Of a stretch of DNA of 35,478 bases, positions 20,527 through 30,880 are shown piece after piece. Within the stretch, counting starts at the first letter, position 1. The number at the start of each line of letters is the position of its first letter. The notes beneath the pieces are model-generated. The model was given only the letters and a program-made list of their open reading frames with translations. It did no database searches and had not been told where the DNA came from. The stretch is from Gamarada debralockiae (Eukaryota > Ascomycota > Leotiomycetes > Helotiales > Hyphodiscaceae), in NCBI GenBank assembly GCA_002803225.1, contig NXFV01000819.1:1-35478 (forward strand), given 5' to 3'. The translations under genes were made by a program, and so were the position numbers.

Positions 20527-22035
20527 ATGGTCCTCAACCAAGACTCAGCAGAAAGTTCGTGGCAGGGTGATCACGACGATAGGCAGGCACAAACTGCGCC
20601 CGGACAGTCCGCCGCCATTCAAAATGCAGACGATGGACCGCAACCGCAACCGCAACCACAACCCTTCCAAGGACCTCACCTCGAAGCTGATGTAAGGACC
20701 TCCTCCTATTGGCTCGAAATTTATTGATATATGCATAGTTAGCAGACGACGCAGACTCCGCGTTTGGCAACGATGATGACGAGTAGGTCATGTTCTGCCC
20801 ATGTAATCCAGGGATCAAGCTCGCTCATCAGCTCAACTTTCACAGCCGATCAATCACAACTACGCTTGCTGCTAGCATGCGGCAATATTGTGTTGAGAAC
20901 GGACGAACCTATCACCAGTACCATGACGGGCGTAGGTCTCTCCACATAGTACCGTTCAACCTGTTATCCAAGCTCACCTCACAGAATATCCATATCCTAA
21001 CGATGAGGTAGGTCACGTACTCTCATCAGCTTGCTAAATTCTAATTGTCACGCAGCCCGAGCAAGCACGGCTAGGTATGCAGGTTCCTAATTGCTTCCCC
21101 AAGTCTCAACAACTGATATTCTACCAGATCTTCAGCATCACCTTCATTTGTTGACCCTGGACGGGAGGCTATATTTGTCTCCAATCAAACAAGATGTTCA
21201 AAATGTACTAGATATAGGGACGGGCACTGGCTTGTGGGCTATAGAGTTCGGTGCGTGCTGGTCAATCGCAATAAGTATCCAAGATACTAAAACTCTCCTC
21301 CTCAGCTGATAAGCATCCCTCTGCTGTAGTCATAGGGACTGATCTAAGTCCTATTCAGCCAACATTGTTAGGAACTTTCACAACCCAAGTCCCTGTCACG
21401 ATCGTAGCTAATTCACTTTAGTATCCCGCCAAACTTGTCCTTCATAGTTGATGACGCCAACGAGCCGTGGGTCTTCAAACGCAAGTTCGATTACATTCAT
21501 GCCAGAGAACTACACTGCACTGTGGATGAGAAAAGATTGATGGGCCAAGCGTTAGAGTGTGTCCAGCCACGCTCGCAATGTTCTAAAATAAGCTGACAAG
21601 AAATCTCCAAGGAACCTCCAGCCTGGTGGCTGGTTCGAGATGAAAGAACTCTCTCTTCCAGTGTGCAACGACGACAATACTTCATCCCCAGATGACGCCA
21701 CTTACAAGTGGTCAGAATTAATGCTAGAGGCCTCAGGTTGCCTCAATCAACGCCTTGATAAACCCCAAAACTACGCCCAGTGGATGCGCGAGGCAGGTTT
21801 CATCAACGTGCAGTATCGGATGTTCAAATGGCCTACGAATCCGTGGCCCAGAGACAAGAAGCATAAAACACTAGGCCTGTGGAGCCTAGCCAACACGCTG
21901 GATGGGCTAGAAGGCTTCACCATGGCGTACTTCACGCGCGTCTTGGGTTGGCAGCCTGAGGATGTCCAGGTGTTCTTAGTAGACGTGAGGAGAGATAACA
22001 AGAATAGGCAGAAGCACAATTACTATCCTATGTAA
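20527..22035 (+). CDS. LaeA-like SAM-dependent methyltransferase
   Basis: Nine exons: 20527-20691, 20739-20782, 20846-20931, 20985-21007, 21056-21074, 21128-21250, 21306-21366, 21422-21556 and 21612-22035. They sum to 1080 nt, giving 359 aa. The N-terminus has a PQ repeat and an acidic stretch (DDADSAFGNDDD), then YCVENGRTYHQYHDGQYPYP, DLQHHLHLLTLDGRLYLSPI, motif I VLDIGTGTGLWAIEFAD, GTDLSPIQP, FIVDDANEPWVFKRKFDYIH and NLQPGGWFEMKE. This is the common layout of fungal LaeA-like and TAM-type class I methyltransferases, many of which act on small molecules in secondary-metabolite clusters. All SAM-binding motifs are intact. The exon 8/9 joint uses GTGTGT..AAG and is the least certain. Phomopsin and ustiloxin clusters also contain a methyltransferase, so a link is possible but unproven. 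Confidence 0.87.
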
Positions 22036-23238
22036 GTCTCTTGTCACTATATTATATACACGAGTGGCTTTGACTTTCTTAGTCATGTTACGTATGGTCA
22101 AAAACCAGAGTAAAGGGGTTTGGAATAACACTAGATAAGAACAATGGGTTCGCGACGTAGGAGTCTACCAAGTTCGTAGTAGCCTCAGCGGCTGCCTAGG
22201 CCTGATTCCTATCTCGGGGTAAGGGACAAATTTCATAGGCAATAAATTGTTAGTGCAAAGGAATACTTAGCATAAATAATAGCGCTCCTTAAAACTTGCT
22301 TGTCTTGATTTAGTTTATACTATATAATTTCCAGAGAAACTTAAAGTGAGTTAGACAGCTATGCTAGTAGAAGCGGGATTATCCTTGCTATTTTATTCTA
22401 GGGCGTTTTTTTTTGGGCCACCACACCTTGCCCCCCACCGCTGCTTAATGATGCTTCCGGAGGTATTAACAAAGTGCGATGATAATAGTTACGAGGGAGT
22501 TCGTTTTGTTAGGAAGCTTTTATACTCAGTCCGTGGTTAGATGACTCAATCACAAGGTCCAACTATATCTAGTAGTAACTAGCCGCCAGAACCTATCTTG
22601 GATAAATGCAAGCCCTCCTCGCTGACAGTTTTATTGAAACTTTGGGCAATCATCCAGTACTGTACGACCATGATACCAGTTCAAAGCCGTAAACCATACT
22701 GGAATCAATGCAGTCAGACGCCCAAACTTGAGTACTCCTTCTCGATATGCTGCCTCCCGCGACTGTTCTTGGGACGTCTGGGCCGTCCACCTGCATTGCA
22801 CTCGGCTCCCTTGTGCTGGTACCAACAGTTGTTGCATGCCCCGTCCCCGATTGTCACCCCATTAACCTATGGCATTACTACACACTCCGGCGAAATGCCT
22901 TTCTCATCCTTACACCGATCACATCGACCCGGCCCATCTAACACCTTCCCTCGCTCATATACCATCATTGTCTCAACCTTCTGCGGATCCGTATGATTTG
23001 GCTGCCCAAATGCAAACCGACCATTTATTGTCTGTGCTTGTTGAACACTTTTGGCACGTCGAATAGGCCACCTACTTAATCAGCGCATTGCCAGCGTCTT
23101 CTTTCCCCTGGACGGGGGTAACTCTGCACTATCAAACTCAAACCCAATTGTCTTCTCGATATGATCCTTTTTATACAATATCATCGTTTGTACATCCTTC
23201 TTATAATACTACCTCCGCATTTCATACCCGTCCTTGCC
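22036..23238. other. Decayed intergenic DNA
   Basis: 22,200-22,400 is AT-rich with RIP-like words. The rest is GC-normal with no intact gene. Short frames on both strands (for example 22,598-22,996 plus and 22,631-22,837 minus) lack recognisable domains. It may be the remains of the same element as the Trp-rich relic to its right. Confidence 0.45.
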
Positions 23239-23562
23239 TCACCCCGTATCCTTATGATCGGACGCAGCTAATGTATCCAAACACAGCTCTAAAATCCATC
23301 TCCATAACCTACCAACACAGGCCAATTCGAGCTCATCAGGATCGGCTTCGCAGGTGAAACGGTTGGCATTAATCATATTGTGTTTGGACCGACTTAAAGC
23401 CTCGTTCCATTGGGTGTATTGCAACCACGAATCAGCTTCAATGGCTATGCTTTTCTCAACAACGTCAGTCGTCGTTCTTTGGCCTAACTCTTCCAAGTTT
23501 CAATCACTTGCACAATCTGGTCATCGATGTTGTCGTCTCCACCGTCACCGTCATCATTAGTT
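23239..23562 (-). pseudogene. Relic of a large fungal hypothetical protein
   Basis: The minus strand carries SWLQYTQWNEALSRSKHNMI followed by DPDELELACVGRLW and LELCLDTLAASDHKDTG, then a stop. From memory this resembles a Trp-rich segment found in large, repeat-associated fungal hypothetical proteins near helicase- or C2H2-like regions; I cannot verify that here. An upstream acidic piece (MATNDDGDGGDDNIDDQIVQ, starting about 23,562) is in another frame. The stops and frame breaks imply a dead fragment. Confidence 0.35.
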
Positions 23563-23742
23563 GCCATAGCCTCGCTGAGACTATACTGCAGAGTTAAAGG
23601 AGACGTATAAATTAGTTGCTGTATTTAAGTTGTTTTAACATTATAATTAAGAGATATTTAGATAAACTCCAATGCTAACTGGCAATTAACTAGTTCCTCA
23701 TTCCTCCAATTAGGCAATACATCTACCACTCCGGCCTCAGGC

Positions 23743-25663
23743 TCAAATTCTACAAAGATCATCCCCAACAACTTCCCACCTTTCATTCCCCACACACGGG
23801 TGACACCATAACACATCATCCGGATCAACCTGTCTCTTGATCTCCAAAAGGCGCGGGTAATTACTCCCCCAAAACGTCTCCTGCCAATTCGGCTCATTCG
23901 GATCCGCCTCGTTCACATAAGCCCCCATATCAGGTGCCAGCTTCCTCAGCGCCGCAACATATGTATTCGTCAACAAATCTTCGGCCTTAGCTTTCGAAGC
24001 TGAGTCGAAAGGTTGCCAGCCAACACTCACAGTACTATGCACCAGAGCTTTCCTCCAAGCTGGATTCACAGCGTTAGATCCACCGCGGGGCCGGGCGTTT
24101 TGGACGCCCAAGCCGGCTACGAGGTTGACTGCGGTTGAGGAGCCAGGCGGGGTGGCAGCTTTGAAGGCCTCAATGACGGCGGTTTGGTTCTGGATGAGGG
24201 AGTCGGCGGAGAGGAGACGCGAGCCCACGATAACGTCGAAGCCAGCGTCTAGAGGGCCGTTGTTCCCAACATACCAAGAATAAAAATCATTCCACAGCGT
24301 CGGCATTACAGAACTCACAAACGAGCCCGGATATGGCGCTGTCGCTGTAGTGAAGACATTATTGAGAGCAGTCGCTAGTGATGCAGAGCTGTTTTCCGGG
24401 TGGAGGAGCGGCAGATTGAAGGCACCGTAGAAGGCGTCTACAGGGGAAGTGATGTTGAAACCCGCGGATGTGAAATTCGGGTTTACGAATGTGTAGCCAG
24501 AGATTCCTTGTGCGTTCAGGGAGGAGAATTGGGAAAGGACGCTGGCGATGACCAACCAGAAGGCTGAGGAGCCCGGGAAGGGATTGGTGAGGAGGGCAAG
24601 GGCGGTCGCGTAAGGTGTAGAGGGGAAGGCTTTGAATGTAACAGAGGTTATGACGCCGAAGGTGGAGCCGCCGCCCTAAGGGAGGTTAGAAGAAAAACAG
24701 ACAACTTATAGGTCTATTGTATACTCGCCCCGCGCATAGCCCAGAATAAACTCATGTGCTGGCACTCGTTGACGGTCACGATTTTCCCCCCTGGTGTCAC
24801 CATATCAATCTCCAATACTTGGTCAGCACCAAGGCCATAGGTCGAGCTCAAAGCACTGTGGCCGCCGCCAGTAAGATATCCCCCCGGGCCAACAGTTCCT
24901 GCCCCGCCCGAAACAATCGTAAGATTCCTCAAGCTAGCCTGATGATCAATCTCCAACATTTGCATACCCGCCGCCGCAGTGATAGCAGCAGTATCAATAG
25001 TATTTCTACATCCCTGAGGCTTAAAACCATCATGAAACTTAAGTCTTTGCATATGATGCGTCCAAATCGACAAAGCATTGGGCGCAGACGACCTATCCCA
25101 AATTAACACCACTCTATGCTTGCATCCCATCCCATCGTTAATAGTTAAGCAACTGAGAGCATCCAAACTTACCGTCCCAAATAATCATGCCCCGTCCCCT
25201 TCACAATAAGTCTCACATTCCTCTCCCTCGCAAAATCAACACCCGCTTTCACATCCTCTTTGCTGGTAGCATTGACTACATAAACCGGATACCCTTCACC
25301 ACTACAAGGCGTCGTCGGGTAGGGCAAACACGTATCGTTATTCCAGTTATTTACAATGCTGCTTACCGGGTCGTTCGTGTGCCATATGCTAGTTAGAAAG
25401 CCTGCTTGTACAGCGGGACAAGTTATTGGATTGTATGTGAGCTGGTCAGGATGGCATACTGCCCCTGGTGGAACCGTTTTAATCAAGCGACCTGACAAGC
25501 TGGAATTGAGCGCCGCCCAGGCGGCGGTATTGGGCCAATCGGGCGAGCTGGGTGTTGCTTTGCACCGTGATTGAGGGGCTAAGGATAAGGCTGTTGCGAT
25601 GTTGAGCAATTGGACCGCGAAAGTCCACATCGTCACGAGACTGAGATTCTTGTGGTTCCACAT
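23743..25663 (-). CDS. Secreted FAD-linked oxidase (BBE-like)
   Basis: Exons 25663-25173, 25092-24729 and 24675-23743 sum to 1788 nt, giving 595 aa. A signal peptide starts at Met1 or, more simply, Met12 (MWTFAVQLLNIATALSLA). The FAD-binding PCMH domain shows NATSKEDVKAGVDFARERNV and KGTGHDYLGRSS, with His159 as the likely covalent FAD attachment. It continues with GPGGYLTGGGHSALSSTYGL and RGGGGSTFGVI. The position of the second Cys link of bicovalent enzymes reads Ala (GGAGTVGPGG), so a single covalent bond is expected. The C-terminal BBE region is NYPRLLEIKRQVDPDDVLW with CHPCVGNERWE. Such enzymes oxidise sugars, alcohols or alkaloid-like substrates. Intron 1 is GT..AG (25172-25093); intron 2 starts with GC (24728-24676). 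It could be a tailoring oxidase of a nearby pathway; the promoter shows no TCCGGA. Confidence 0.88.
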
Positions 25664-26218
25664 TGCCTGGATACGAGTATGAACTCTAGGATCGTTGAAT
25701 TATGATGGGCGCATTTTCCAAACCGACAAGCACAACTGTATAGCTTTATGGCAAAGCACGGCATTGTAAGCCCGGAGGATTCCTCGACCGTATTATAATT
25801 AAAGTCATGATCGGCACAGGGTGTGTGTAACCAATTGCCCAATCGGTAGTCGTATAGTGATGGCGATTTGCCAGGATTGAGATCCTAGAGGTCTTTGGAA
25901 GCCTTGGCAAGGCTGTGACAATTCTTGCAGAATATCACGCGCTCAATCCCGTTCGTTTAACCGTGCCAAGAAATTAGGGTCGTAGAGCCTGGCGCCAGAC
26001 ACTAGTTGTGATCATGATCCGATTACTCCAAACAGGGGGGAAGGTACTTTATTACAACGTCAGTCCCTTCTTTTTGCTTCTATCATCATCTGTCAGCGAA
26101 CACGATTCAGGGGAATGCAGATTTACGAATTGTGGTGGATGGCTGCGACACAGTGGAGGATAGAGATGCTCTGTGCAGATTGGGGTTACACGAAGATGGC
26201 TTCTAGCGCACCTGCACG

Positions 26219-26407
26219 CTCCTGGCACTTGCCCAGCACCAAAAACGCGGTAACTCCACTAATTATAATAGCTATTAACTTAATTCTTGTTCCTAGAGTT
26301 AGATCAATTAGCATAAAAATTAAGTGAATAGCTGTTATATTAGTGGAGCTATGAATTAGTGAGAATTCGCTTTTTTGGGGTAAAAAAGCGGTGCAAGTGC
26401 TAGGGAA
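26219..26407. mobile_element. MITE-like element with long inverted repeats
   Basis: The left arm, running CCTGGCACTTGC, GCACC, AAAAACGCGG and then ACTCCACTAATTATAATAGC (26,221-26,285), is mirrored on the right by TATATTAGTGGAGC (about 26,336-26,349), the AAAAAAGCG/GGGGT block and GGTGCAAGTGCTAGG (about 26,390-26,404). The near-complete hairpin has a loop of about 30 nt and no coding capacity. This fits a miniature DNA transposon. No clear target duplication was found. Confidence 0.55.
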
Positions 26408-26689
26408 AACGAGAGATTGTCACCTGACCATGTGTACTGTATAGCCGGATTCACTAGAATGGCAGGCCCACGAGGCTAGGGATTCATTAACGCGTACGGA
26501 TGGCCCATACAGCCAGGGGAGCTAGGAAGTTAGTTGCCAGGCAACACATCAGTCGCTAGCGTATTGATTATATATTTATACAAGCTCAGGGAGCTCAAAC
26601 CCTTCTTTCTTTTCTTAGCTTTGAATAGTCGAAATTAAATTACTCTATCTTGCCTTCCAGGCATTGAATTTGGATTCGTGAACACTTTA

Positions 26690-26796
26690 CACGAAAATTC
26701 CCGTAAATGGCAACTGCCAGGCCAATTGGAAGAGCTATCAACCCTGTGATTTATATATTACTTATATAAATGCCACGATTTTACGGAAATACCAAA
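26690..26796. repeat. Short inverted-repeat element
   Basis: CGAAAATTCCCGTAAATGGCA at the left is matched by the reverse complement of TGCCACGATTTTACGGAAAT at the right, with an inner near-palindrome around ATTTATATATTACTTATA. The size of about 105 bp and the palindromic form suggest a tiny MITE. Confidence 0.45.
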
Positions 26797-26898
26797 ATTA
26801 GCGATCCAAAAGGGGGCTGACAAAGCCACAGATTCTATATCGCCCCCCCCCCGGGGGAAGGTTCATCAATCCACAGGGATTAAGTCTTAGACTCATTC

Positions 26899-26990
26899 AC
26901 CCCACTTTCTAGCCAATGACAGAGCCTCTTTTGAAAATAAGTGGAGTGACTTTTAAATAGTGCCCTGTGATTGGCTAGAAAAGGGGGGAG
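26899..26990. repeat. Inverted repeat around CTAGCCAAT
   Basis: CCCCACTTTCTAGCCAATGACAG (about 26,901-26,923) is mirrored by CTGTGATTGGCTAGAAAAGGGG (about 26,966-26,987). The spacer of about 42 nt is AT-rich. It may be a solo hairpin element or part of a larger decayed one whose outer ends include CTGACAAAG at about 26,817 and 26,998. Confidence 0.45.
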
Positions 26991-27112
26991 ATAGTACTGA
27001 CAAAGGAGGCTCGTTTTCGATGTTCTTCTAGTGCACGTACCCCCTCACCCCTGGGTGTTACATCTACGGTCGAAGGGATAATCAGCCAAAATTTTCAGGA
27101 TCCACCGAGCTA

Positions 27113-27172
27113 GGCCGAAATAAGAAGATTTCCGATACAAGTCAGTCCGAAATAACGAGGTTTGACTGTACT
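27113..27172. repeat. Solo transposon terminus (pogo/Fot1-like)
   Basis: CCGAAATAACGAGGTTTGACTG near 27,151-27,170 resembles, in reverse complement (CAGTCAAACCTCGTTATT), the terminal inverted repeat common to pogo/Fot1-type Tc1-mariner elements. A related word CCGAAATAAGAAG lies just to its left at about 27,114. I could not find the opposite terminus, so this is probably a remnant. Confidence 0.4.
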
Positions 27173-27329
27173 CAGCGACTGCTGCGCCTCGAGCCCCTTT
27201 ATGTTAGGCGAGGAGGTTAGATTTTTTGGGTTATGCTCACCGAGATCCGGGCCCACTTTGTTGAATCATATAGAAGTGCCGTTGAACTGCCCTCCCCTCC
27301 TACGACTATTTCGTATTTTCGTTTCTAAA

Positions 27330-28723
27330 ATGAGTTCAACACCGCCTTCAGAGCAGGCACATGCGGTATTAAAGAAAATGAGGCGATCGCATCGCAAATC
27401 CCGAACTGGTTGTGTCAGATGCAAAAAAAGGAGAATTAAGGTACGTCGTCATTCGACCAAGCCGAGCGTCATGCTTAGCGCAGCAGTCACAAGTAACAAG
27501 AAATTCGCCAGTGTGACGAGACCAAGCCCGAATGCCATAAGTGTAAGGCATTTGGGATCATGTGCGATTACACTAGCGCAGCTACCGAGCAACAGAGTTG
27601 GCCTTCGGAGCATTCGATTTTCTGTAACATGCAGGGACCTCCACTGCCTAGGCAAAGAGGCAGACCAAGGACTACATGGGGTGATGAAGTGCAAGTCTCG
27701 TCGTCCTTAGAAGAGCGATCTCTTCCCTTGCACCTCATGCAACAATGTATTCCGCATTCGGAAGAGCATGTTGAGAATTTAAGGCTGCTGAATCATTTCA
27801 TTACCCGGACGCACGACAGTCCGGATCCTACAAGAGAACCTGGTGCACGAGATCCTCTCTACGATCAAGCACTTCTGTTAACATTTACGTACCCATGCAT
27901 CCTCCACCTGATATACGAATTTTCCGCCCTAGAGCTTGCACACCAAAACCCGTTGAGACGGGAACACTATCGTTCGCTAGCTGAACGGCACTCCACTAGC
28001 GGATTGCGAGGCGCGACCGACTTATTGCGTCAGATGGACAGCAGTGACTGCCATGCGGTTTACACTGCGGCGACGTTTGCAAGCATCAATTATTTTGCCC
28101 GCGGGACGACCCAGCACGGCGAATACCTCTTCTTCAGCGAGCGGGGTCCGCCGCAGTGGCTGCCTCTGCTTCACGGAATTCGAACCATTATCGACATGGT
28201 GGGCATTGAGAGAATTGCCGCCGGTCCGCTAGAAAAGCAATCCTTCGAGCCTGCTCCAAAAGCCATGGAGCCAGCCATTACTATGTTAAAGTGCCCCCGC
28301 CTCGACTGGATCGATCACTTCGAGCGACTGCAGGCCTTCGTAGCAACATCCCCTTGCTCAGACTCAGCAATAGATGTCGACGCTCTCAGAAAACTTGCAC
28401 GGTGTTACGAGGCAACGTACGGTAGAGAGGATGGCGAGTTTCAAGGTGATGCAAACCATCAAAATCTGTTCACCTGGCCGTACCAGTTAGGGGAGGACTT
28501 TACAGCGCGCATGCAGGAAAGAAAGCCCGTGCCGTTGATCATAGCAGCGCATTTTGCGCTTTTGCTCCAGAATTATGAGTTCATTTGGTTCGTGGTGGAT
28601 TGGTCTGATCACATCATTACGGGCATCTGCCGGTTCATCGATGAGGATTATCGGCCCTGGCTTGAATGGCCAGTCGAGCAAGCCCGTAGGCTCCGGCAAG
28701 AGAAAGAGAGGGAAAGGATGTAG
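27330..28723 (+). CDS. Zn2Cys6 transcription factor, Upc2-like type
   Basis: Exons 27330-27440 and 27512-28723 total 1323 nt, giving 440 aa. The intron falls inside the zinc cluster: GCVRCKKRRIK, then CDETKPECHKCKAFGIMCDY, together C-x2-C-x6-C-x6-C-x2-C-x6-C. A basic stretch (MRRSHRKSRT) precedes it. The rest carries LRLLNHFITRTHDSP, YPCILHLIYEFSALELAH and DCHAVYTAATFASINYFARG, the layout of fungal C6 regulators related to Upc2-like sterol-uptake factors and many cluster-associated regulators with the fungal_trans_2/DUF3468 type of middle region. No frame breaks. It is divergent from the FAD oxidase at 25,663, with 1.67 kb between them, so it might control that oxidase; this is inference. It differs in type from the AflR-like regulator at 3.4 kb. 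Confidence 0.9.
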
Positions 28724-29212
28724 CTAATTCTCTGGAGATCTCTGCCGATACTATAACCTCATTTCTTCTCCGTTAACCTGTTTTAGTATAACATTCTTCC
28801 TGAATTATATACATTCCCATAACTATGCATTTCCAAGCTGAAACTTCTCGTGCACGGTAGTACGAACTAGATAATTCAAGCATAAAATGATTGGCTTATT
28901 TTTCGACAACCCTAAGCATAAGGACTGTGTGGTGCAGGAAACGTACAAGAAACGTGACGAACATGGGATGGGAGAGGGTTTCAGAGTCGATACATAGGAA
29001 AAGATCTATAAAAATGGGAGTAAAGCAGCATGAAAAAAACGGTAGAATGATTACAGTAGGTGTCTCCCAAAATCCCATACACGGCTTCCAATGCGTCTTT
29101 CCGATCGACAAAATAGGAGAAAGGAAAACGTAGATCTACCCGTACAGTTACTTCCAGCCTTCAGCCGTGCAAATCAACTTCAAGAGCTTCTTCGCATTCC
29201 ACCAAGCGGCCA
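28724..29212. other. Convergent intergenic region
   Basis: This is the 3' space shared by the second regulator (plus) and the LITAF-like gene (minus). The 71- and 80-codon frames at 28,891-29,133 are antisense to each other and show no domain. No other feature seen. Confidence 0.45.
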
Positions 29213-29521
29213 CTATTTGTACATCTGCGCCTCAGTATGTCCTGACCGATGCCAGGTCGCCAGTGTAACACCACACTTGCCGCACTTGTGCACAACATCC
29301 TTGGTCGACGTTAGGCAGTATGGTATGCAGCAAAGGCTCCAAGTCAACAACAATGCACCCAGAGCCCATGCGCGTGTCGTGTTGCCGTTCTTATAGTCCG
29401 TATTTGTCATGCCGCGATGGTTGCATGCGGGGCATTCGACCGGCGCAGGGATGCGGGTTAGAGTAGAGAGCGGGATTACGTTGTCGTAATGATGGCTTCT
29501 TGTCGCACGCAGTTGAGACAT
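29213..29521 (-). CDS. Small LITAF-like zinc-ribbon membrane protein
   Basis: A 102-aa single-exon protein. CPAC at 30-33, a hydrophobic stretch of about 20 residues (51-70, RAWALGALLLTWSLCCIPYC) and HKCGKC at 78-83 followed by GVTLAT form the split-zinc-ribbon-plus-insertion pattern of LITAF domains (CxxC, membrane-inserted helix, HxCxxC). LITAF-like proteins bind zinc and sit on the cytosolic face of late endosomes, vacuoles or the plasma membrane, where they affect membrane traffic. Fungal members are usually 80-170 aa, so this length is normal. The start at 29,521 is the first Met of the frame. No functional tie to the neighbours is visible. Confidence 0.75.
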   Translation of the reverse strand: MSQLRATRSHHYDNVIPLSTLTRIPAPVECPACNHRGMTNTDYKNGNTTRAWALGALLLTWSLCCIPYCLTSTKDVVHKCGKCGVTLATWHRSGHTEAQMYK

Positions 29522-29882
29522 GTTGTAGTCTATGCTTGGGCCCGTTGTCTGCTCTCTCGAGTAGAGAGGTGGTGCGGCGTTGGCGGGCTGGCCTATAATT
29601 TTGGTCTATTCTGACGGGATCGGATGGTGTGTCATAGATCTAATGGGGCTCAGTAAACATCTTCTTCTTTTCTGATGCAAAAGAAAAGAAGCGTACGAGT
29701 TGAATATATGAATGATCGCACTTCGGCTATGCAGTACGAGAGAAGTTGCTTTCTTGAAATGAGGCGTAGATGAATCAATTCTCTGATGTGAGAGTGGTTT
29801 CACAGTAGGTTCGAGATCTGGCACAGTCTGCATTTATAGCCTGCACTGCTGAACTGTGAAGATCACCTGTGTATAGAGGGGA
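29522..29882. promoter_or_regulatory. Upstream region of LITAF-like gene
   Basis: No second gene is visible. A 75-codon minus-strand frame at 29,606-29,833 has no domain and probably lies in the 5' UTR or promoter of the LITAF-like gene. A GAAAAGAAG/CTTCTTTTC inverted repeat occurs at about 29,663-29,692. Confidence 0.35.
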
Positions 29883-30441
29883 AGTATCTAGAGTTATTAA
29901 CAACTAAATCAACTTGTCAATTTTCCGTCTCAAGGCGTATACGGATACGAAAATAGACGTTTTGATACTAGTAGTCGCGGTTCTAGTGCCTGGATAAGTC
30001 TAGGTAAGGTGGTAACCCACTTTTTTATCCCTTCGTCTGTACCGAAGTGTACCACGCTAGCAACGGTAGATCAAGAACTGTGGTTGGTAAAGGAGTTATG
30101 TTAAATATATACACTCTGAATAACTATTGTATAAAGCATTCAAACCAATAAGAAGCTTCCATAGAACCATCCTTACTAGCGTGATACAAGACGACGGGAT
30201 AGCTGAATAACAGGGGGTTACGGTAGTTGTGAAGGAATAGGGTTAACTACCATATCGCTCTATGATTAGCGGAGGTAATTACGCTTATATTACGCCGGGT
30301 GGCAGGCGGCTTGTAAAAACGTGGGTTACCGCCTTACCCAAACTTATTCAGGCATTAGAACTGCGGCTACTAGTACCGAAACGTCTATTTTCGTATCCGT
30401 ATACTCACTAGTTGATTTAGTTATTAATAACTCTAGATACT
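29883..30441. mobile_element. 559-bp non-autonomous element with ~145-bp terminal inverted repeats
   Basis: The left end AGTATCTAGAGTTATTAA (29,883-29,900) is mirrored exactly in its first 11 bases by CTCTAGATACT at 30,431-30,441. The match continues inward: CTAAATCAACT, GTATACGGATACGAAAATAG, ACTAGTAG, TAAGT and GGTAACCCAC on the left all recur, with scattered changes, in the reverse complement of the right end. The arms run to about 30,027 and 30,315. The middle (about 290 bp) has no open frame. The size and long arms fit a MITE or foldback element. The differences between the arms include C-to-T and G-to-A changes. Target duplication is unclear; TA next to TCTAGAG is possible. Confidence 0.8.
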
Positions 30442-30880
30442 GATAATCAAAATCATTTATTATCTATTATCTAGCCCGCTCCAAGTTCAGACGTTTCTAT
30501 GACTTGCTCTTAAGTTTGCGCGTTAAGCGAATATAGAGCCAGAATAACCGTAGAGTACCTAGCCGTCATACAATGCGTTGCAGAGAATTTTTGGTGTCAG
30601 AGGTCGGGGCGTCATCGAGGACCTCGCTTAGCGTCATCCGCCCCTCCGAAATCATCTAATTTCCTACCTAGACGCACAAGCCCCGTGACTACCAAGCTCT
30701 CCCGACTAAGGCCTTATTTCGCAGAGATTACAGTTCAATAATAGCACTAGACGTAATATTAGGAGGGTAGTGCTAGCGCATCGCTAGTGTACCGCTAACG
30801 CGCTACAGTTACTCCCCCTCCCCCTAAGGCCTACTAATAAAGCCCTCCCCCCTTACCCTAGCTTATATACCTATAAAGCT
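30442..30880. other. Transition zone with decayed repeat sequence
   Basis: GC-normal sequence with no supported gene, grading to the right into the AT-rich block. The part after 30,740 (CTAGCGCATCGCTAGTG, CTAACGCGC, pyrimidine-rich runs) looks like a lightly mutated piece of the same repeat landscape. Confidence 0.45.

Larger units (their letters stand above)
25664..27329. other. Intergenic region rich in small inverted-repeat elements
   Basis: No supported gene in 1.67 kb between the divergent FAD oxidase and the second regulator. It contains at least three inverted-repeat structures listed separately and a C/G homopolymer at about 26,845-26,860. The ends must include the two promoters. Confidence 0.55.

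Noticed and set aside
22598..22996. 132-codon plus-strand frame
   Set aside because: Composition is Ser/Pro/His-rich without a domain, and it lies in decayed DNA. The minus strand to its right holds better protein-like sequence.
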